Positions 5,705-13,604 of a stretch of DNA of 22,908 nt are shown here, one piece after another. The notes below the pieces were generated by a model. It saw nothing but the letters and a program-made list of their open reading frames with translations, did not search any database and was not told the DNA's origin. This stretch comes from a virus. Numbering within the stretch: position 1 is the stretch's first letter; every line of letters begins with the position of its first letter. Where the stretch lies: positions 1 to 22,908 of the IMG/VR virus record IMGVR_UViG_3300027777_000159, one strand, 5' to 3'. Position numbers and translations under genes: made by a program.

Positions 5705-5843
5705 GGCAAACTCCCACAGGTGAGGTGAACGTCTGCAAGCTACAAACAAAAGATGACAAATAAAAGACTTGCTTTTTCCATATGTTGCACTTGCGAAGAG
5801 CGGCATGCTGGTATACATTGCGCGTACACCTTGTCTGCTCCAT
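5667..5843 (-). CDS. Possible small Cys-rich protein or leader, 58 aa
   Basis: A 58-codon frame starts at ATG 5843, with a strong AGGGAGGAACACC ribosome-binding site, and ends with TAA at 5667. It overlaps the start of the 75-aa gene by 38 nt in another frame. The product begins MEQTRCTRNVYQHAAL, has a hydrophobic middle (VFYLSSFVC) and ends in a cluster of Cys and Tyr. The good ribosome-binding site argues for translation. The overlap and odd composition of the end argue that it may only act as a leader coupling translation into the next gene. Confidence 0.35.
   Translation of the reverse strand: MEQTRCTRNVYQHAALRKCNIWKKQVFYLSSFVCSLQTFTSPVGVCHVCCYRYCCYRT
5791..5817 (+). promoter_or_regulatory. 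Possible late promoter, extended -10
   Basis: TGG-TATACA (5809-5817) fits an extended -10 box, and TTGCGA (5791-5796) stands 15 nt before it as a weak -35. It would start transcription near 5824, just ahead of the leader hairpin before terL. This is suggestive only. Confidence 0.25.
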
Positions 5844-5862
5844 GGTGTTCCTCCCTAGACTT

Positions 5863-5907
5863 GGGACGGTAGCTATGGCTTTGATCTTGCTACCGTCCCC
5901 TTTTATC
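5863..5907 (+). terminator. Terminator-like hairpin before terL (possible attenuator)
   Basis: GGGACGGTAGC (5863-5873) and GCTACCGTCCC (5889-5899) form a perfect 11-bp stem with a 15-nt loop, followed by CTTTTATC on the plus strand. It ends 17 nt before the terL start, so rightward transcription entering terL would pass through it. No rightward gene upstream needs ending here, which suggests attenuation or blocking of unwanted readthrough. Confidence 0.75.
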
Positions 5908-5923
5908 TACGGAGCTTTATCCT

Positions 5924-7396
5924 TTGCCCTCTGAACTTGCACATAGCCTCCCGGAAGACGCGGCTCGCCAATACGCTCGTCTTTTGGAAAGAGCGGCGAG
6001 ACTTGCCACTCTAGAGAAGGCCAAGGTTGGCTTTCTTGATTTCGTTAAGTTTGTGTGGCCCGGGTTTATTGCCGGGAGACACCATAGGATTGTTGCTGAG
6101 AAGCTTGAGGCCATGGCGCGTGGCGAGCTCAAGCGTTTGATCATCAACATGCCGCCGAGGCATACGAAGTCTGAGTTTGCCAGCTACCTGTTTCCGGCTT
6201 GGTTCATAGGGCAGATGCCAGACAAGAAGATTATGCAAGCGACCCATACCGCTGATCTGTCGATCCGGTTTGGGCGTAAAGTGAGAAACCTAATGGATGG
6301 GGATATGTTCAAGCCCATCTTTCCAGAAGTGAAGCTACGGTCAGATTCCAAGGCAGCGTATCGCTGGGAGACCGATCAAGGAGGAGAGTACTATGCAGCG
6401 GGTGTTGGGGGTAATATCGCAGGGCGCGGCGCGGATCTTTTCATTGTTGACGATCCGCACTCAGAACAAGACGCCCTCTCACCAACAGCAATGGAAGGCG
6501 CATGGGAATGGTATCAATCCGGACCACGCCAGCGTCTTCAGCCCGGAGGGGCGATCCTTGTTGTTATGACCCGGTGGGGGGAGGCGGATCTGACCGCCCG
6601 CCTTTTAAAGCAGCAAGCGACAGATCCCAAAGCCGATCAGTGGGAGGTCGTGGAGTTTCCGGCAATATTGGATAGCGGTGAGCCGCTCTGGCCTGAGTAC
6701 TGGAAGCTTGAGGAACTTGAGGGGATCAAGGCTTCGATCACCCTGTCCAAGTGGCAAGCGCAGTACATGCAGCAGCCAACGGCGGACTCGGTGTCCATCA
6801 TCAAGCGTAGCTGGTGGAACGTGTGGGAGCAGGAGAAGGTTCCCCGTTTGCAATACGTCATGCAGTCTTACGACACGGCGCACACCAAAAAGAAGACGGC
6901 TGACTACAGCGCGATCCAGACGTGGGGGGTCTTTTACCCCAGAGAGGATGGCCCGGCGAACGTCATCTTGCTGGACTGCAAGAAAGGCAGATGGGAGTTC
7001 CCCGAGCTCAAACGCATTGCCCTTGAAGAGTACAAGTACTGGGAACCGGAGACCGTGCTGATCGAAGCAAAGGCTGCGGGCCTCCCTCTGTTACAGGAAC
7101 TCCGGAGCGTAGGCATCCCGGCGGTGGACTTTACGCCGAGCCGTGGGAATGATAAGCATGTACGTCTGAACTCGATTGCTTCCCTGTTTGAAGCGGGGCT
7201 TGTCTGGAGGCCAGAGGCATCTTGGGCGGAAGAGGTTGTCGAGGAGATAGCCGCGTTCCCCAACGGTGAGCACGACGACTTGGTTGACTGCGCTTCACAG
7301 GCCCTCATGCGATTCCGGCAGGGTGGCTTTGTTACACATCCGGATGACTACACCATGGACGAAGGTCCGAGGTCAACGTACAGGGTTTATTACTGA
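5924..7396 (+). CDS. terL: Terminase large subunit (packaging ATPase and nuclease)
   Basis: TerL is the motor that pumps DNA through the portal and cuts it into genome lengths. The 490 residues show the ATPase first: Walker A-like PPRHTKS (77-83), Walker B FIVDD (173-177) with the catalytic acid, and the coupling motif TRW (216-218). The nuclease domain follows, with D317 in SYDTA, E381 in VLIEAKAAG and D451/D452 in HDDLVDC. Length is normal. The start is TTG at 5924: an in-frame stop lies at 5882, no ATG or GTG lies between, and GGAG stands nine bases before it. Its last bases overlap the portal start (TGATG). The best fit is the Terminase_6 type. Confidence 0.97.
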   Translation: MPSELAHSLPEDAARQYARLLERAARLATLEKAKVGFLDFVKFVWPGFIAGRHHRIVAEKLEAMARGELKRLIINMPPRHTKSEFASYLFPAWFIGQMPDKKIMQATHTADLSIRFGRKVRNLMDGDMFKPIFPEVKLRSDSKAAYRWETDQGGEYYAAGVGGNIAGRGADLFIVDDPHSEQDALSPTAMEGAWEWYQSGPRQRLQPGGAILVVMTRWGEADLTARLLKQQATDPKADQWEVVEFPAILDSGEPLWPEYWKLEELEGIKASITLSKWQAQYMQQPTADSVSIIKRSWWNVWEQEKVPRLQYVMQSYDTAHTKKKTADYSAIQTWGVFYPREDGPANVILLDCKKGRWEFPELKRIALEEYKYWEPETVLIEAKAAGLPLLQELRSVGIPAVDFTPSRGNDKHVRLNSIASLFEAGLVWRPEASWAEEVVEEIAAFPNGEHDDLVDCASQALMRFRQGGFVTHPDDYTMDEGPRSTYRVYY

Positions 7397-9792
7397 TGGC
7401 AAAATCTCCCTTCAATAACGTAGAAGATTCCTTGTACAACGGTCCTTTGTCCTCTGACCTTGGTGGCGCGGAGGTCGAGTTGCCGGAAGACGGTATTGAC
7501 GAGAGCGATGATTTCACGATTGAGGAGGATGAAGATGGTGGAGCTACAATCACTTTTGGCGACACAGATCCAGAGAAAATGGACATATCTTCACTCGGTT
7601 TTGGTGACAATTTGGCACTGGTTCTGGATAACAGTGCTCTTGCAACCATCAGTCAGGATCTCTCGTCTGCTATTGATGAAGATGATTCAGGCCGTGAGGA
7701 ATGGAAAAAGACTTACGAAGAGGGTCTTACTCTCCTTGGTCTTACGTATACAGAGCGCACTGAGCCGTTTAACGGATCGACTGGCGTAACCCATCCCCTG
7801 CTGAACGAGGCTGTCACCCAGTTTCAGGCGCAGTCGTACAAAGAACTGCTCCCTGCGAGCGGCCCTGCCCGTGCGCGTATCGTTGGTAAGGTGACACCTG
7901 AGCGCGAACAGCAAGCTGACCGCGTCAAAAACTACATGAACTATCAGATTACGGAAGTCATGGAGGAGTATGACCCCGAGTTTGACCAGATGCTGTTCTA
8001 TGTTGGCTACGGCGGCTCGGCTTTCAAGAAGGTTTACTACGATGGCGACTTCGGACGGGCTGTTAGCCCCTACATTTTGCCAAAAGATCTCATCGTTCCC
8101 TACGGTTCACGCGATTTGGCGACCGCAGAACGGGTAACCCATGTGTTACGGGTCTCGGAAAACGAACTCCGCAAGCAACAGGTCACCGGATTCTACCGTA
8201 ATGTGGAGTTGACAGGCCCAACGGAGCCTGATCGTAGCGACATTGACGAAAAAATTGACCGGATTTCCGGGATCGAGCCGTCGGGTGACCCCAAAGACTA
8301 CGTTTTGTGGGAGTGCCACTGCTATTTGGACATCGAAGGCTTCGAAGATCTGGACGATGACGGCGAACCCACCGGGATCAAGCTGCCATACATCGTAACA
8401 ATTGACTCTGACTCCGGCGACGTACTGGCAATCCGCCGCAACTACAAAAAAGATGACGTCCGGAAAAAGAAAAAGCAGTATTTTGTCCACTATAAGTTCC
8501 TTCCCGGCCTTGGCTTCTACGGTTTTGGCCTGATCCACCTGTTGGGCAACCTTGCCCGCAGCGGAACTTCCATTTTGCGCCAGCTAATCGACGCTGGTAC
8601 GCTGGCAAACCTTCCTGCCGGGTTCAAAGCGCGTGGCTTGCGGATCCAAGATCAGGAATCCCCACTGCAACCGGGCGAATGGCGCGATGTCGACGCACCC
8701 GGCGGGGACTTGGCGCAGAATCTGCTGCCTTTGCCCTACAAAGAACCCTCTGCAACCCTGTTCCAGCTGCTCGGCTTCGTTGTTTCGTCGGCAGAGAAGT
8801 TCCTCGGGACTGCCGATCTCGGTATGTCAGATGGCAACCAAGAGCTGCCAGTTGGAACCACCATCGCTTTGCTGGAACGTGGCTCTCGCGTCATGAGCGC
8901 GGTGCACAAGCGTCTGCATTATGCCCAAAAGCAGGAGTTGCGGTTACTGGCTCAGGTGTTTGCCGAGTATATGCCTGACCAGTACCCATATGAGGTAGAA
9001 GGCGGCACTCCGGATATTAAGCGTCAAGACTTTGACGACAAGATTGACATCCTGCCCGTCAGCGATCCCAACATCTTCAGCATGACCCAGCGTATCGCGC
9101 TGGCCCAGCAGCAGTTGCAGTTGGCAAAGGAAGCCCCGCAGCTGCATAACCAGTATGAGGCTTATCATCGCATGTATTCCGCACTCGATGTCCGGAATAT
9201 TGACATGATCCTGCCACCTCCCCCCCAGCCACAACCTCAAAGTCCGGCAATTGAAAATGCTCGTTCTATGCTTGTACCCAACGGTGCTCCTGCTCTTCAG
9301 GTTTTTCCGGATCAGGACCATGTAGCCCACATTGAAGCGCATATGGCCTTCATCAAATCGCAGTTGATCCAGACTTCTCCGCAAGTCTACGGGATCTTGC
9401 TGGCCCACGTATTTGAGCATGTATCAATGGCAGCGCATGAGATGATCATGCAACAGATGCAGCAGTTACAGGGAGCCCCCATGCCTCCGCCCGAGGCCCT
9501 TATGAAACAACAGGCGCAGATCGAAGCGCAGATGATCGACAAGGTTATGGCAGATCTCAACCCACCGAAGGGCGCAGATCCGCTGATTGAGCTTCAGGCC
9601 AAGGACTTGGAAATCCGCGACAGAGCTGTTAAACAGAAGGCGGAAGAGGCTGCACTTCGTATCGACCTTGATGAGCGTCGTCTGGCTGCTAAGGAACGGG
9701 CAGATGAGGAGCGTCGTAACTCGAACGAGGACATCTCACAGCTTCGTGCCAACGTATCTCTTGCGAGAGCCCATGTAGCTAAAAGGCCCTGA
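7396..9792 (+). CDS. Portal protein, P22-like
   Basis: The portal is the twelve-subunit ring at one capsid vertex through which DNA passes; it also nucleates head assembly. This 798-residue protein is close in size to the P22 portal. After an acidic N-terminus (1-75), the core begins with LTYTERTEPFNGSTGVTHPLL and continues QFQAQSYKELLPASGPAR (138-155), typical of this group in podovirus-like phages. Residues about 615-625 are Pro- and Gln-rich. The C-terminal part (about 725-795) is a long charged helix and would form the barrel above the ring. It starts within the terL stop codon and is followed two bases later by the transglycosylase gene. Confidence 0.93.
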   Translation: MAKSPFNNVEDSLYNGPLSSDLGGAEVELPEDGIDESDDFTIEEDEDGGATITFGDTDPEKMDISSLGFGDNLALVLDNSALATISQDLSSAIDEDDSGREEWKKTYEEGLTLLGLTYTERTEPFNGSTGVTHPLLNEAVTQFQAQSYKELLPASGPARARIVGKVTPEREQQADRVKNYMNYQITEVMEEYDPEFDQMLFYVGYGGSAFKKVYYDGDFGRAVSPYILPKDLIVPYGSRDLATAERVTHVLRVSENELRKQQVTGFYRNVELTGPTEPDRSDIDEKIDRISGIEPSGDPKDYVLWECHCYLDIEGFEDLDDDGEPTGIKLPYIVTIDSDSGDVLAIRRNYKKDDVRKKKKQYFVHYKFLPGLGFYGFGLIHLLGNLARSGTSILRQLIDAGTLANLPAGFKARGLRIQDQESPLQPGEWRDVDAPGGDLAQNLLPLPYKEPSATLFQLLGFVVSSAEKFLGTADLGMSDGNQELPVGTTIALLERGSRVMSAVHKRLHYAQKQELRLLAQVFAEYMPDQYPYEVEGGTPDIKRQDFDDKIDILPVSDPNIFSMTQRIALAQQQLQLAKEAPQLHNQYEAYHRMYSALDVRNIDMILPPPPQPQPQSPAIENARSMLVPNGAPALQVFPDQDHVAHIEAHMAFIKSQLIQTSPQVYGILLAHVFEHVSMAAHEMIMQQMQQLQGAPMPPPEALMKQQAQIEAQMIDKVMADLNPPKGADPLIELQAKDLEIRDRAVKQKAEEAALRIDLDERRLAAKERADEERRNSNEDISQLRANVSLARAHVAKRP

Positions 9793-9794
9793 CG

Positions 9795-11042
9795 ATGGTA
9801 GACAAAGCTCAGTACTTCCGTTCCCTTGAAGACCGCTATGGCTTGCCTGAGGGTTACCTCAGCCGGACGGAAACTATTGAAAGTCAGGGGAATGTACGGG
9901 CTTACAACAAGAACTCCGGGGCGGCTGGTCCCTTTCAGTTCGTCCCGAAGAGTCAAAAAGAGTTCAACCTTAAAGACCCCTACAGCTTGGAAGAGTCTGC
10001 CGAAGCAGCGGCCCGTATGGCTGCTCGGAACAAGGTTTCTTTACAGCGTCAGGGTATTGAAAACCCAACAGCCGCCGATTTGTACGCGGCCCATCAGCAA
10101 GGGGCCAAAGGTTATGTTGATCTTTTGAGGGCCGGAGACCAGCCAGCGTCAAAGGTTGTTGGAGAAGATGCTGTTGTGTGGAACGGCGGCAAGCCCAATA
10201 TGTCTGCCTCCGAGTTTGCAAACAAAATTACTAATAAGTTTTCCGGAGACGCCTCATCTCAACCCAAAACTTTTAGCCCTCCTTCTGCCGGAGTATTAGA
10301 GAAGCCTAAGGTTGACGTTGCAGAAACACCTGAGCAAGCAGCCGCCCTCGAAGGTCAGCAAGCAGCTTTGTCTACGCAGGATGTTTTGGATACCGCCAAC
10401 GCTTCCTCGGGGCGATCCGGAAACGGCTTGAAAGAACTTGGGTTCCTCCACAACTATTTCAAATCCCTTGATACCAGTGCCACGGGGGTGAAGCCCTTAG
10501 CTGTTCCTGACTTTTTTCTCCAGCAAAGGTATAAGGAAGGTGGTATTGTTTCCTTAAAGGAGAATGCCAAGCAGGGTCGTGCTACTGGTATTGCCGGTAT
10601 TGTTGACACACAAACAAAAAATGATAAAACTTACTTTCGCGGAATGTCTAACCGCGAATACAGGAGCTTTAAAAAAACAGGTCACATAAAAAGCACGGGT
10701 GAATATAATGTTGGCAGTAGTGAAAAAGGGTTGACATTTTTTTCAAAAGACCCCGCTGAGGCTGCATTTTATGCTCACGAATACGCACCCCTAAAATACA
10801 AGGCAACAGCAACAAAACCCGCTTATGTTGTTGAGGCAAAAATACATGATTCAAAAAAGAAAATAGATGCGCCCGGCGGTGTTGGAGTTAATGGGAAAAT
10901 ACATGAAAAACATGTTGTTTCTGTGCATCGTGGTAGGCCAACCGAAAATGGAATGGAATGGGCAACCATTCACTCACCATCTGACCCAGTTAAAAAAATT
11001 CAATCTATAGCTGTGTTAAGTCAAATTAGAAAAGGTCTTTAA
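9795..11042 (+). CDS. Lytic transglycosylase fused to a possible ADP-ribosyltransferase-like domain
   Basis: Residues 1-130 form a lysozyme-like SLT domain that would cleave peptidoglycan: E29 in ETIESQGN is the likely catalytic acid, followed by SGAAGPFQFVPKS (41-53) and YAAHQQGAKGYVDLL (97-111). A linker follows (about 150-250). Residues 279-415 look different: YFRGMS (280-285), YNVGSSEKGLTFFSKDPAEA (304-323), FYAHEYAP, KPAYVVEAKI and GMEWATIHS (386-394). This order resembles ADP-ribosyltransferase folds, with R282, T314/S317 and E388 as candidate active residues; that is inference. The base composition becomes AT-rich within the second half. Its place after the portal suggests a virion protein ejected at infection. 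Confidence 0.75.
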   Translation: MVDKAQYFRSLEDRYGLPEGYLSRTETIESQGNVRAYNKNSGAAGPFQFVPKSQKEFNLKDPYSLEESAEAAARMAARNKVSLQRQGIENPTAADLYAAHQQGAKGYVDLLRAGDQPASKVVGEDAVVWNGGKPNMSASEFANKITNKFSGDASSQPKTFSPPSAGVLEKPKVDVAETPEQAAALEGQQAALSTQDVLDTANASSGRSGNGLKELGFLHNYFKSLDTSATGVKPLAVPDFFLQQRYKEGGIVSLKENAKQGRATGIAGIVDTQTKNDKTYFRGMSNREYRSFKKTGHIKSTGEYNVGSSEKGLTFFSKDPAEAAFYAHEYAPLKYKATATKPAYVVEAKIHDSKKKIDAPGGVGVNGKIHEKHVVSVHRGRPTENGMEWATIHSPSDPVKKIQSIAVLSQIRKGL

Positions 11043-11044
11043 TC

Positions 11045-12958
11045 ATGGCTGATAATTATCAGGGGGTATTAAAGGGATTAGCAAGTTTAAATTCAGGGCT
11101 TGATTCAGCCGGAAGATTTAACGCGCAAAATTATTTGATGAGTAATTTGCAAGAAGGGCAAATGATAATTCCTGCCGATGTTTTAAAGGCACACCCAGAG
11201 TTACAATCATCTTTAAACCAAATTCTCTCATCTCATGACATGAATAGCAATCAGTTTTTGGTTGGAGATGAGGGTATGAGGTATACTGGATTTGGCCCGC
11301 AGATTCATTTAGGATCTGGATGGACCACTGGAAGTGCTGCTTACGGACCATATAGCGGTCAAACAACAGACGTTAATTTTCAAAACGCCTTTGCCGGTCC
11401 ATACCTAGAAAACAATCCTGTTTCCCCAGATCAATATGATTTACGGGCAGACTTACCATCTCTCAAAAGTCAGCCTGTAAATCATATTGATACACAAAAT
11501 GAAGATTATAAATTTGACCAAACGGAACCCACTTCACAGGTTTTAAACACTGGGTTTAAAACCCAACCTGATGTGGTGACAGCACAACCGATTTTGCCAG
11601 ATTTTGGTGATGTTCATGTATTGCCACCAGATCCGCGTTCAGACTATACATTTTTTAATGTACAACCCAACCCAACAACTGATTTTATCAAAACCGCACA
11701 AGACACGGGCGATCAAGCTCTTAATCTAGGGGATCAATCAAAATATACATATCAGCCAGTCACCACTGACCCAGCGGGTGGAGTTAGCGGGGGTAGCAAC
11801 GCTACAAAGGATATGAGCATAAGTTTTGTTAATCGAGACGATTTAGACCCACAAGAGCAGGCTAACGTTAACAAAGCTTTTGCTGCCATGCAAACCAATA
11901 CGCAAACACCAACGTTTGAACAAAACCCGCTTTTAACAAAACCAGATCCAGGTTATGAAGAAAATAAATTTAACCAAACCAATACACCGACAACATTTTC
12001 ATTAACAGAAACGGACACGGACGCTACTAGCCCTAAAATAGACCGGCAGACTATTGATGAAGTTATTAAAAATGAGCCAGTTATTAAAAATGAGCCAGTT
12101 ATTAAAAAAGAGCCAGTTGTTGAAAGAAGTTCAGACGTTGCAAAAACGCTTGATTTTTTACAGGCAAAAGATGAGGCTGAAGCGCAAGAGTGGAAAGATT
12201 ATAACCAGCGTGTGTTAGAAAATGCCAAGGGTATTGGCAATATGGTTGATACCCTAAGTGGCACAAATTTAACACAAACCGTTATGGACGCAATTACAAC
12301 TTCATTACAAAATAAACAAAATGAGAACGCAGAATTAACCAAGGATCTTTTAAAAAATCCACTAACAAGTAACAATACGATTGATCTTCTTAAAGATTCT
12401 TTAACCAAGGATCAAGAAACAATCGATGCTTTTAAAAAATCCACTACCCAAACCGTCGTTGATACAACTACCGATGGAAAAACTACTACCGATGGAAAAA
12501 CTACTACCGATGGAAAAACTACTACCGATGGAAAAACTACTACCGACGGAAAAACTACTACCGACGGAAAAACTACTACCGACGGAAAAACTAGTTTAGA
12601 CGATGGTACTGGCAAAGGGAAAGGACCGGGAGATGGTACTGACGATGGTACTGGCAAAGGGAAAGGACCGGGAGATGGTACTGACGATAGCTCTAAGACT
12701 CCACCAAAAGACATTATTATAAACCCAAAAGAGCCGTATCAGGAACCTAAAATTGTTTCATTGGAGACAAACACAACCAAAACCGTGTCCCCAGTAAAAT
12801 ATGATGTTTCAAAATTTCTTGGGAGCTTGGGGAAACCTACTCCTACTGCCTCCGTATATAAATCGCATCCTATATCAGTGGCTCCTACTCAACTTGGTAT
12901 AGGACAGTTCTATAAACCATACTTCCCACTTGTTCCCTACCAAAGGAGATACCCATGA
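11045..12958 (+). CDS. Repeat-rich low-complexity protein, 637 aa, probable virion protein
   Basis: A 637-residue protein, largely disordered and rich in Thr, Asp, Asn, Gln and Pro. The N-terminal 90 residues are the most ordered, with EGQMIIPADVLKAHPELQ (37-54) and FLVGDEGMRYTG. That start resembles a motif seen in other phage structural proteins. VIKNEP-type repeats occur three times from 340, TTTDGK seven times at 474-515, and DGTGKGKGPGDGTD twice at 520-547. The end (from about 585) is ordered again and basic-aromatic (FYKPYFPLVPYQRRYP). It lies three bases after the transglycosylase in the same AT-rich block. It may be an internal or ejected protein, or a flexible fibre; function unknown. 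Confidence 0.75.
   Translation: MADNYQGVLKGLASLNSGLDSAGRFNAQNYLMSNLQEGQMIIPADVLKAHPELQSSLNQILSSHDMNSNQFLVGDEGMRYTGFGPQIHLGSGWTTGSAAYGPYSGQTTDVNFQNAFAGPYLENNPVSPDQYDLRADLPSLKSQPVNHIDTQNEDYKFDQTEPTSQVLNTGFKTQPDVVTAQPILPDFGDVHVLPPDPRSDYTFFNVQPNPTTDFIKTAQDTGDQALNLGDQSKYTYQPVTTDPAGGVSGGSNATKDMSISFVNRDDLDPQEQANVNKAFAAMQTNTQTPTFEQNPLLTKPDPGYEENKFNQTNTPTTFSLTETDTDATSPKIDRQTIDEVIKNEPVIKNEPVIKKEPVVERSSDVAKTLDFLQAKDEAEAQEWKDYNQRVLENAKGIGNMVDTLSGTNLTQTVMDAITTSLQNKQNENAELTKDLLKNPLTSNNTIDLLKDSLTKDQETIDAFKKSTTQTVVDTTTDGKTTTDGKTTTDGKTTTDGKTTTDGKTTTDGKTTTDGKTSLDDGTGKGKGPGDGTDDGTGKGKGPGDGTDDSSKTPPKDIIINPKEPYQEPKIVSLETNTTKTVSPVKYDVSKFLGSLGKPTPTASVYKSHPISVAPTQLGIGQFYKPYFPLVPYQRRYP
12062..12115 (+). repeat. 18-bp tandem repeat, three units
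   Basis: GTTATTAAAAATGAGCCA is repeated three times, the last with one change (AAAGAG). It is in frame and encodes VIKNEP, VIKNEP and VIKKEP. Confidence 0.95.
12464..12589 (+). repeat. 18-bp tandem repeat, seven units (TTTDGK)
   Basis: Seven in-frame 18-bp units encode TTTDGK. The first four use GAT for Asp and the last three GAC. The near-identity of units points to recent expansion by slippage. Changes in copy number would keep the frame. Confidence 0.97.
12602..12685 (+). repeat. 42-bp tandem repeat, two units
   Basis: Two identical 42-bp units encode DGTGKGKGPGDGTD directly after the TTTDGK array. Confidence 0.97.
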
Positions 12959-13143
12959 AGTCCCCAATCCAAAGTGCTAAACAAAAGGATGTTCCAATCA
13001 TCCACGATCTGGAAATCGTTAATCAAGGCACGATTCCTTACAAGCATCAAGAAGATGTCCCTGTCACCCCTGCTCCTAAAGGTCGTCAGGAAGCGCGTGG
13101 ATTTGGTCTTCAGATGCGTCCAGTCAAATATCTCGTACGGTAA
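12955..13143 (+). CDS. Small hypothetical protein, 62 aa
   Basis: A 62-residue protein rich in Gln, Pro and basic residues, ending RGFGLQMRPVKYLVR. Its ATG overlaps the previous stop (ATGA), with AAGGAGA eight bases upstream, a strong start. Proteins of this size ending in a G-x-G-x-Q-x-R-P-x-K-Y-x-x-R type motif are found beside similar small genes in related phages. No function is known. Confidence 0.8.
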   Translation: MKSPIQSAKQKDVPIIHDLEIVNQGTIPYKHQEDVPVTPAPKGRQEARGFGLQMRPVKYLVR

Positions 13144-13148
13144 AAACC

Positions 13149-13448
13149 ATGGCAAAGACCCCAGCTTGGACTCGTTCAGAGGGCAAGAACCCAAAAGGTG
13201 GGCTCAATGCCAAGGGCCGTGCCTCTGCCAAGGCACAGGGGCATAACCTCAAGCCACCCGTTCTCAAGGGTGACAACCCACGTCGGGCAAGCTTCCTTGC
13301 TCGCATGGGAAACATGCCGGGACCAGAGCGGGATGAGAAAGGCAAGCCAACCCGCTTGCTGAAGTCTCTTCAGGTGTGGGGTGCTTCCTCTAAAGCGGAT
13401 GCCAAGGCAAAGGCTGCGGCAATCAGCAAAAGGAATAAGGGCAAATGA
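13149..13448 (+). CDS. Conserved small basic phage protein (DUF6321-like)
   Basis: A 99-residue, very basic protein. It has the pattern AWTRSEGKNPKGGLNAKGRA (6-25), LKPPVLKGDNPRRASFLARM (34-53), GNMPGP and the closing LQVWGASSKADAKAKAAAIS. This pattern is widespread in phages; I recall the label DUF6321, to be confirmed by profile search. It probably binds nucleic acid or is a minor virion component, but no role is proven. It shares ATGA with the next gene. Confidence 0.85.
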   Translation: MAKTPAWTRSEGKNPKGGLNAKGRASAKAQGHNLKPPVLKGDNPRRASFLARMGNMPGPERDEKGKPTRLLKSLQVWGASSKADAKAKAAAISKRNKGK

Positions 13449-13603
13449 AAAAACCTGTTTGGTCAAAACCACGGCCCAAGGAACTAGGTAAGTCTAAACC
13501 CTTATCCTCAGCACAAAAGGCTTCGGCCAAAGCCGCTGCTAAAGCTGCCGGACGACCCTACCCAAATCTTGTCGATAACATGAGAGCTGCAAAGAAAAAG
13601 TGA
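13445..13603 (+). CDS. Small basic phage protein, 52 aa
   Basis: A 52-codon gene starting in the ATGA overlap at 13445 and ending with TGA at 13601-13603. The product starts MKKPVWSKPRPKELGK and contains SSAQKASAKAAAKAAGRPYP followed by NLVDNMRAAKKK. The A-G-R-P-Y-P-N-L-V-D-N motif is shared with small proteins beside the previous family in related phages. It is very rich in Lys and Ala. Function unknown; DNA binding is possible from composition alone. Confidence 0.82.
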   Translation: MKKPVWSKPRPKELGKSKPLSSAQKASAKAAAKAAGRPYPNLVDNMRAAKKK

Positions 13604-13604
13604 T

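Noticed and set aside
12464-12589. CRISPR-like regular repeats
   Set aside because: The units are contiguous, without spacers, and encode an in-frame peptide repeat.
12412-12714. 100-codon minus-strand frame rich in Val, Pro and Ser
   Set aside because: It is the antisense of the TTTDGK and GKGPGD repeats; repeat periodicity keeps it open.
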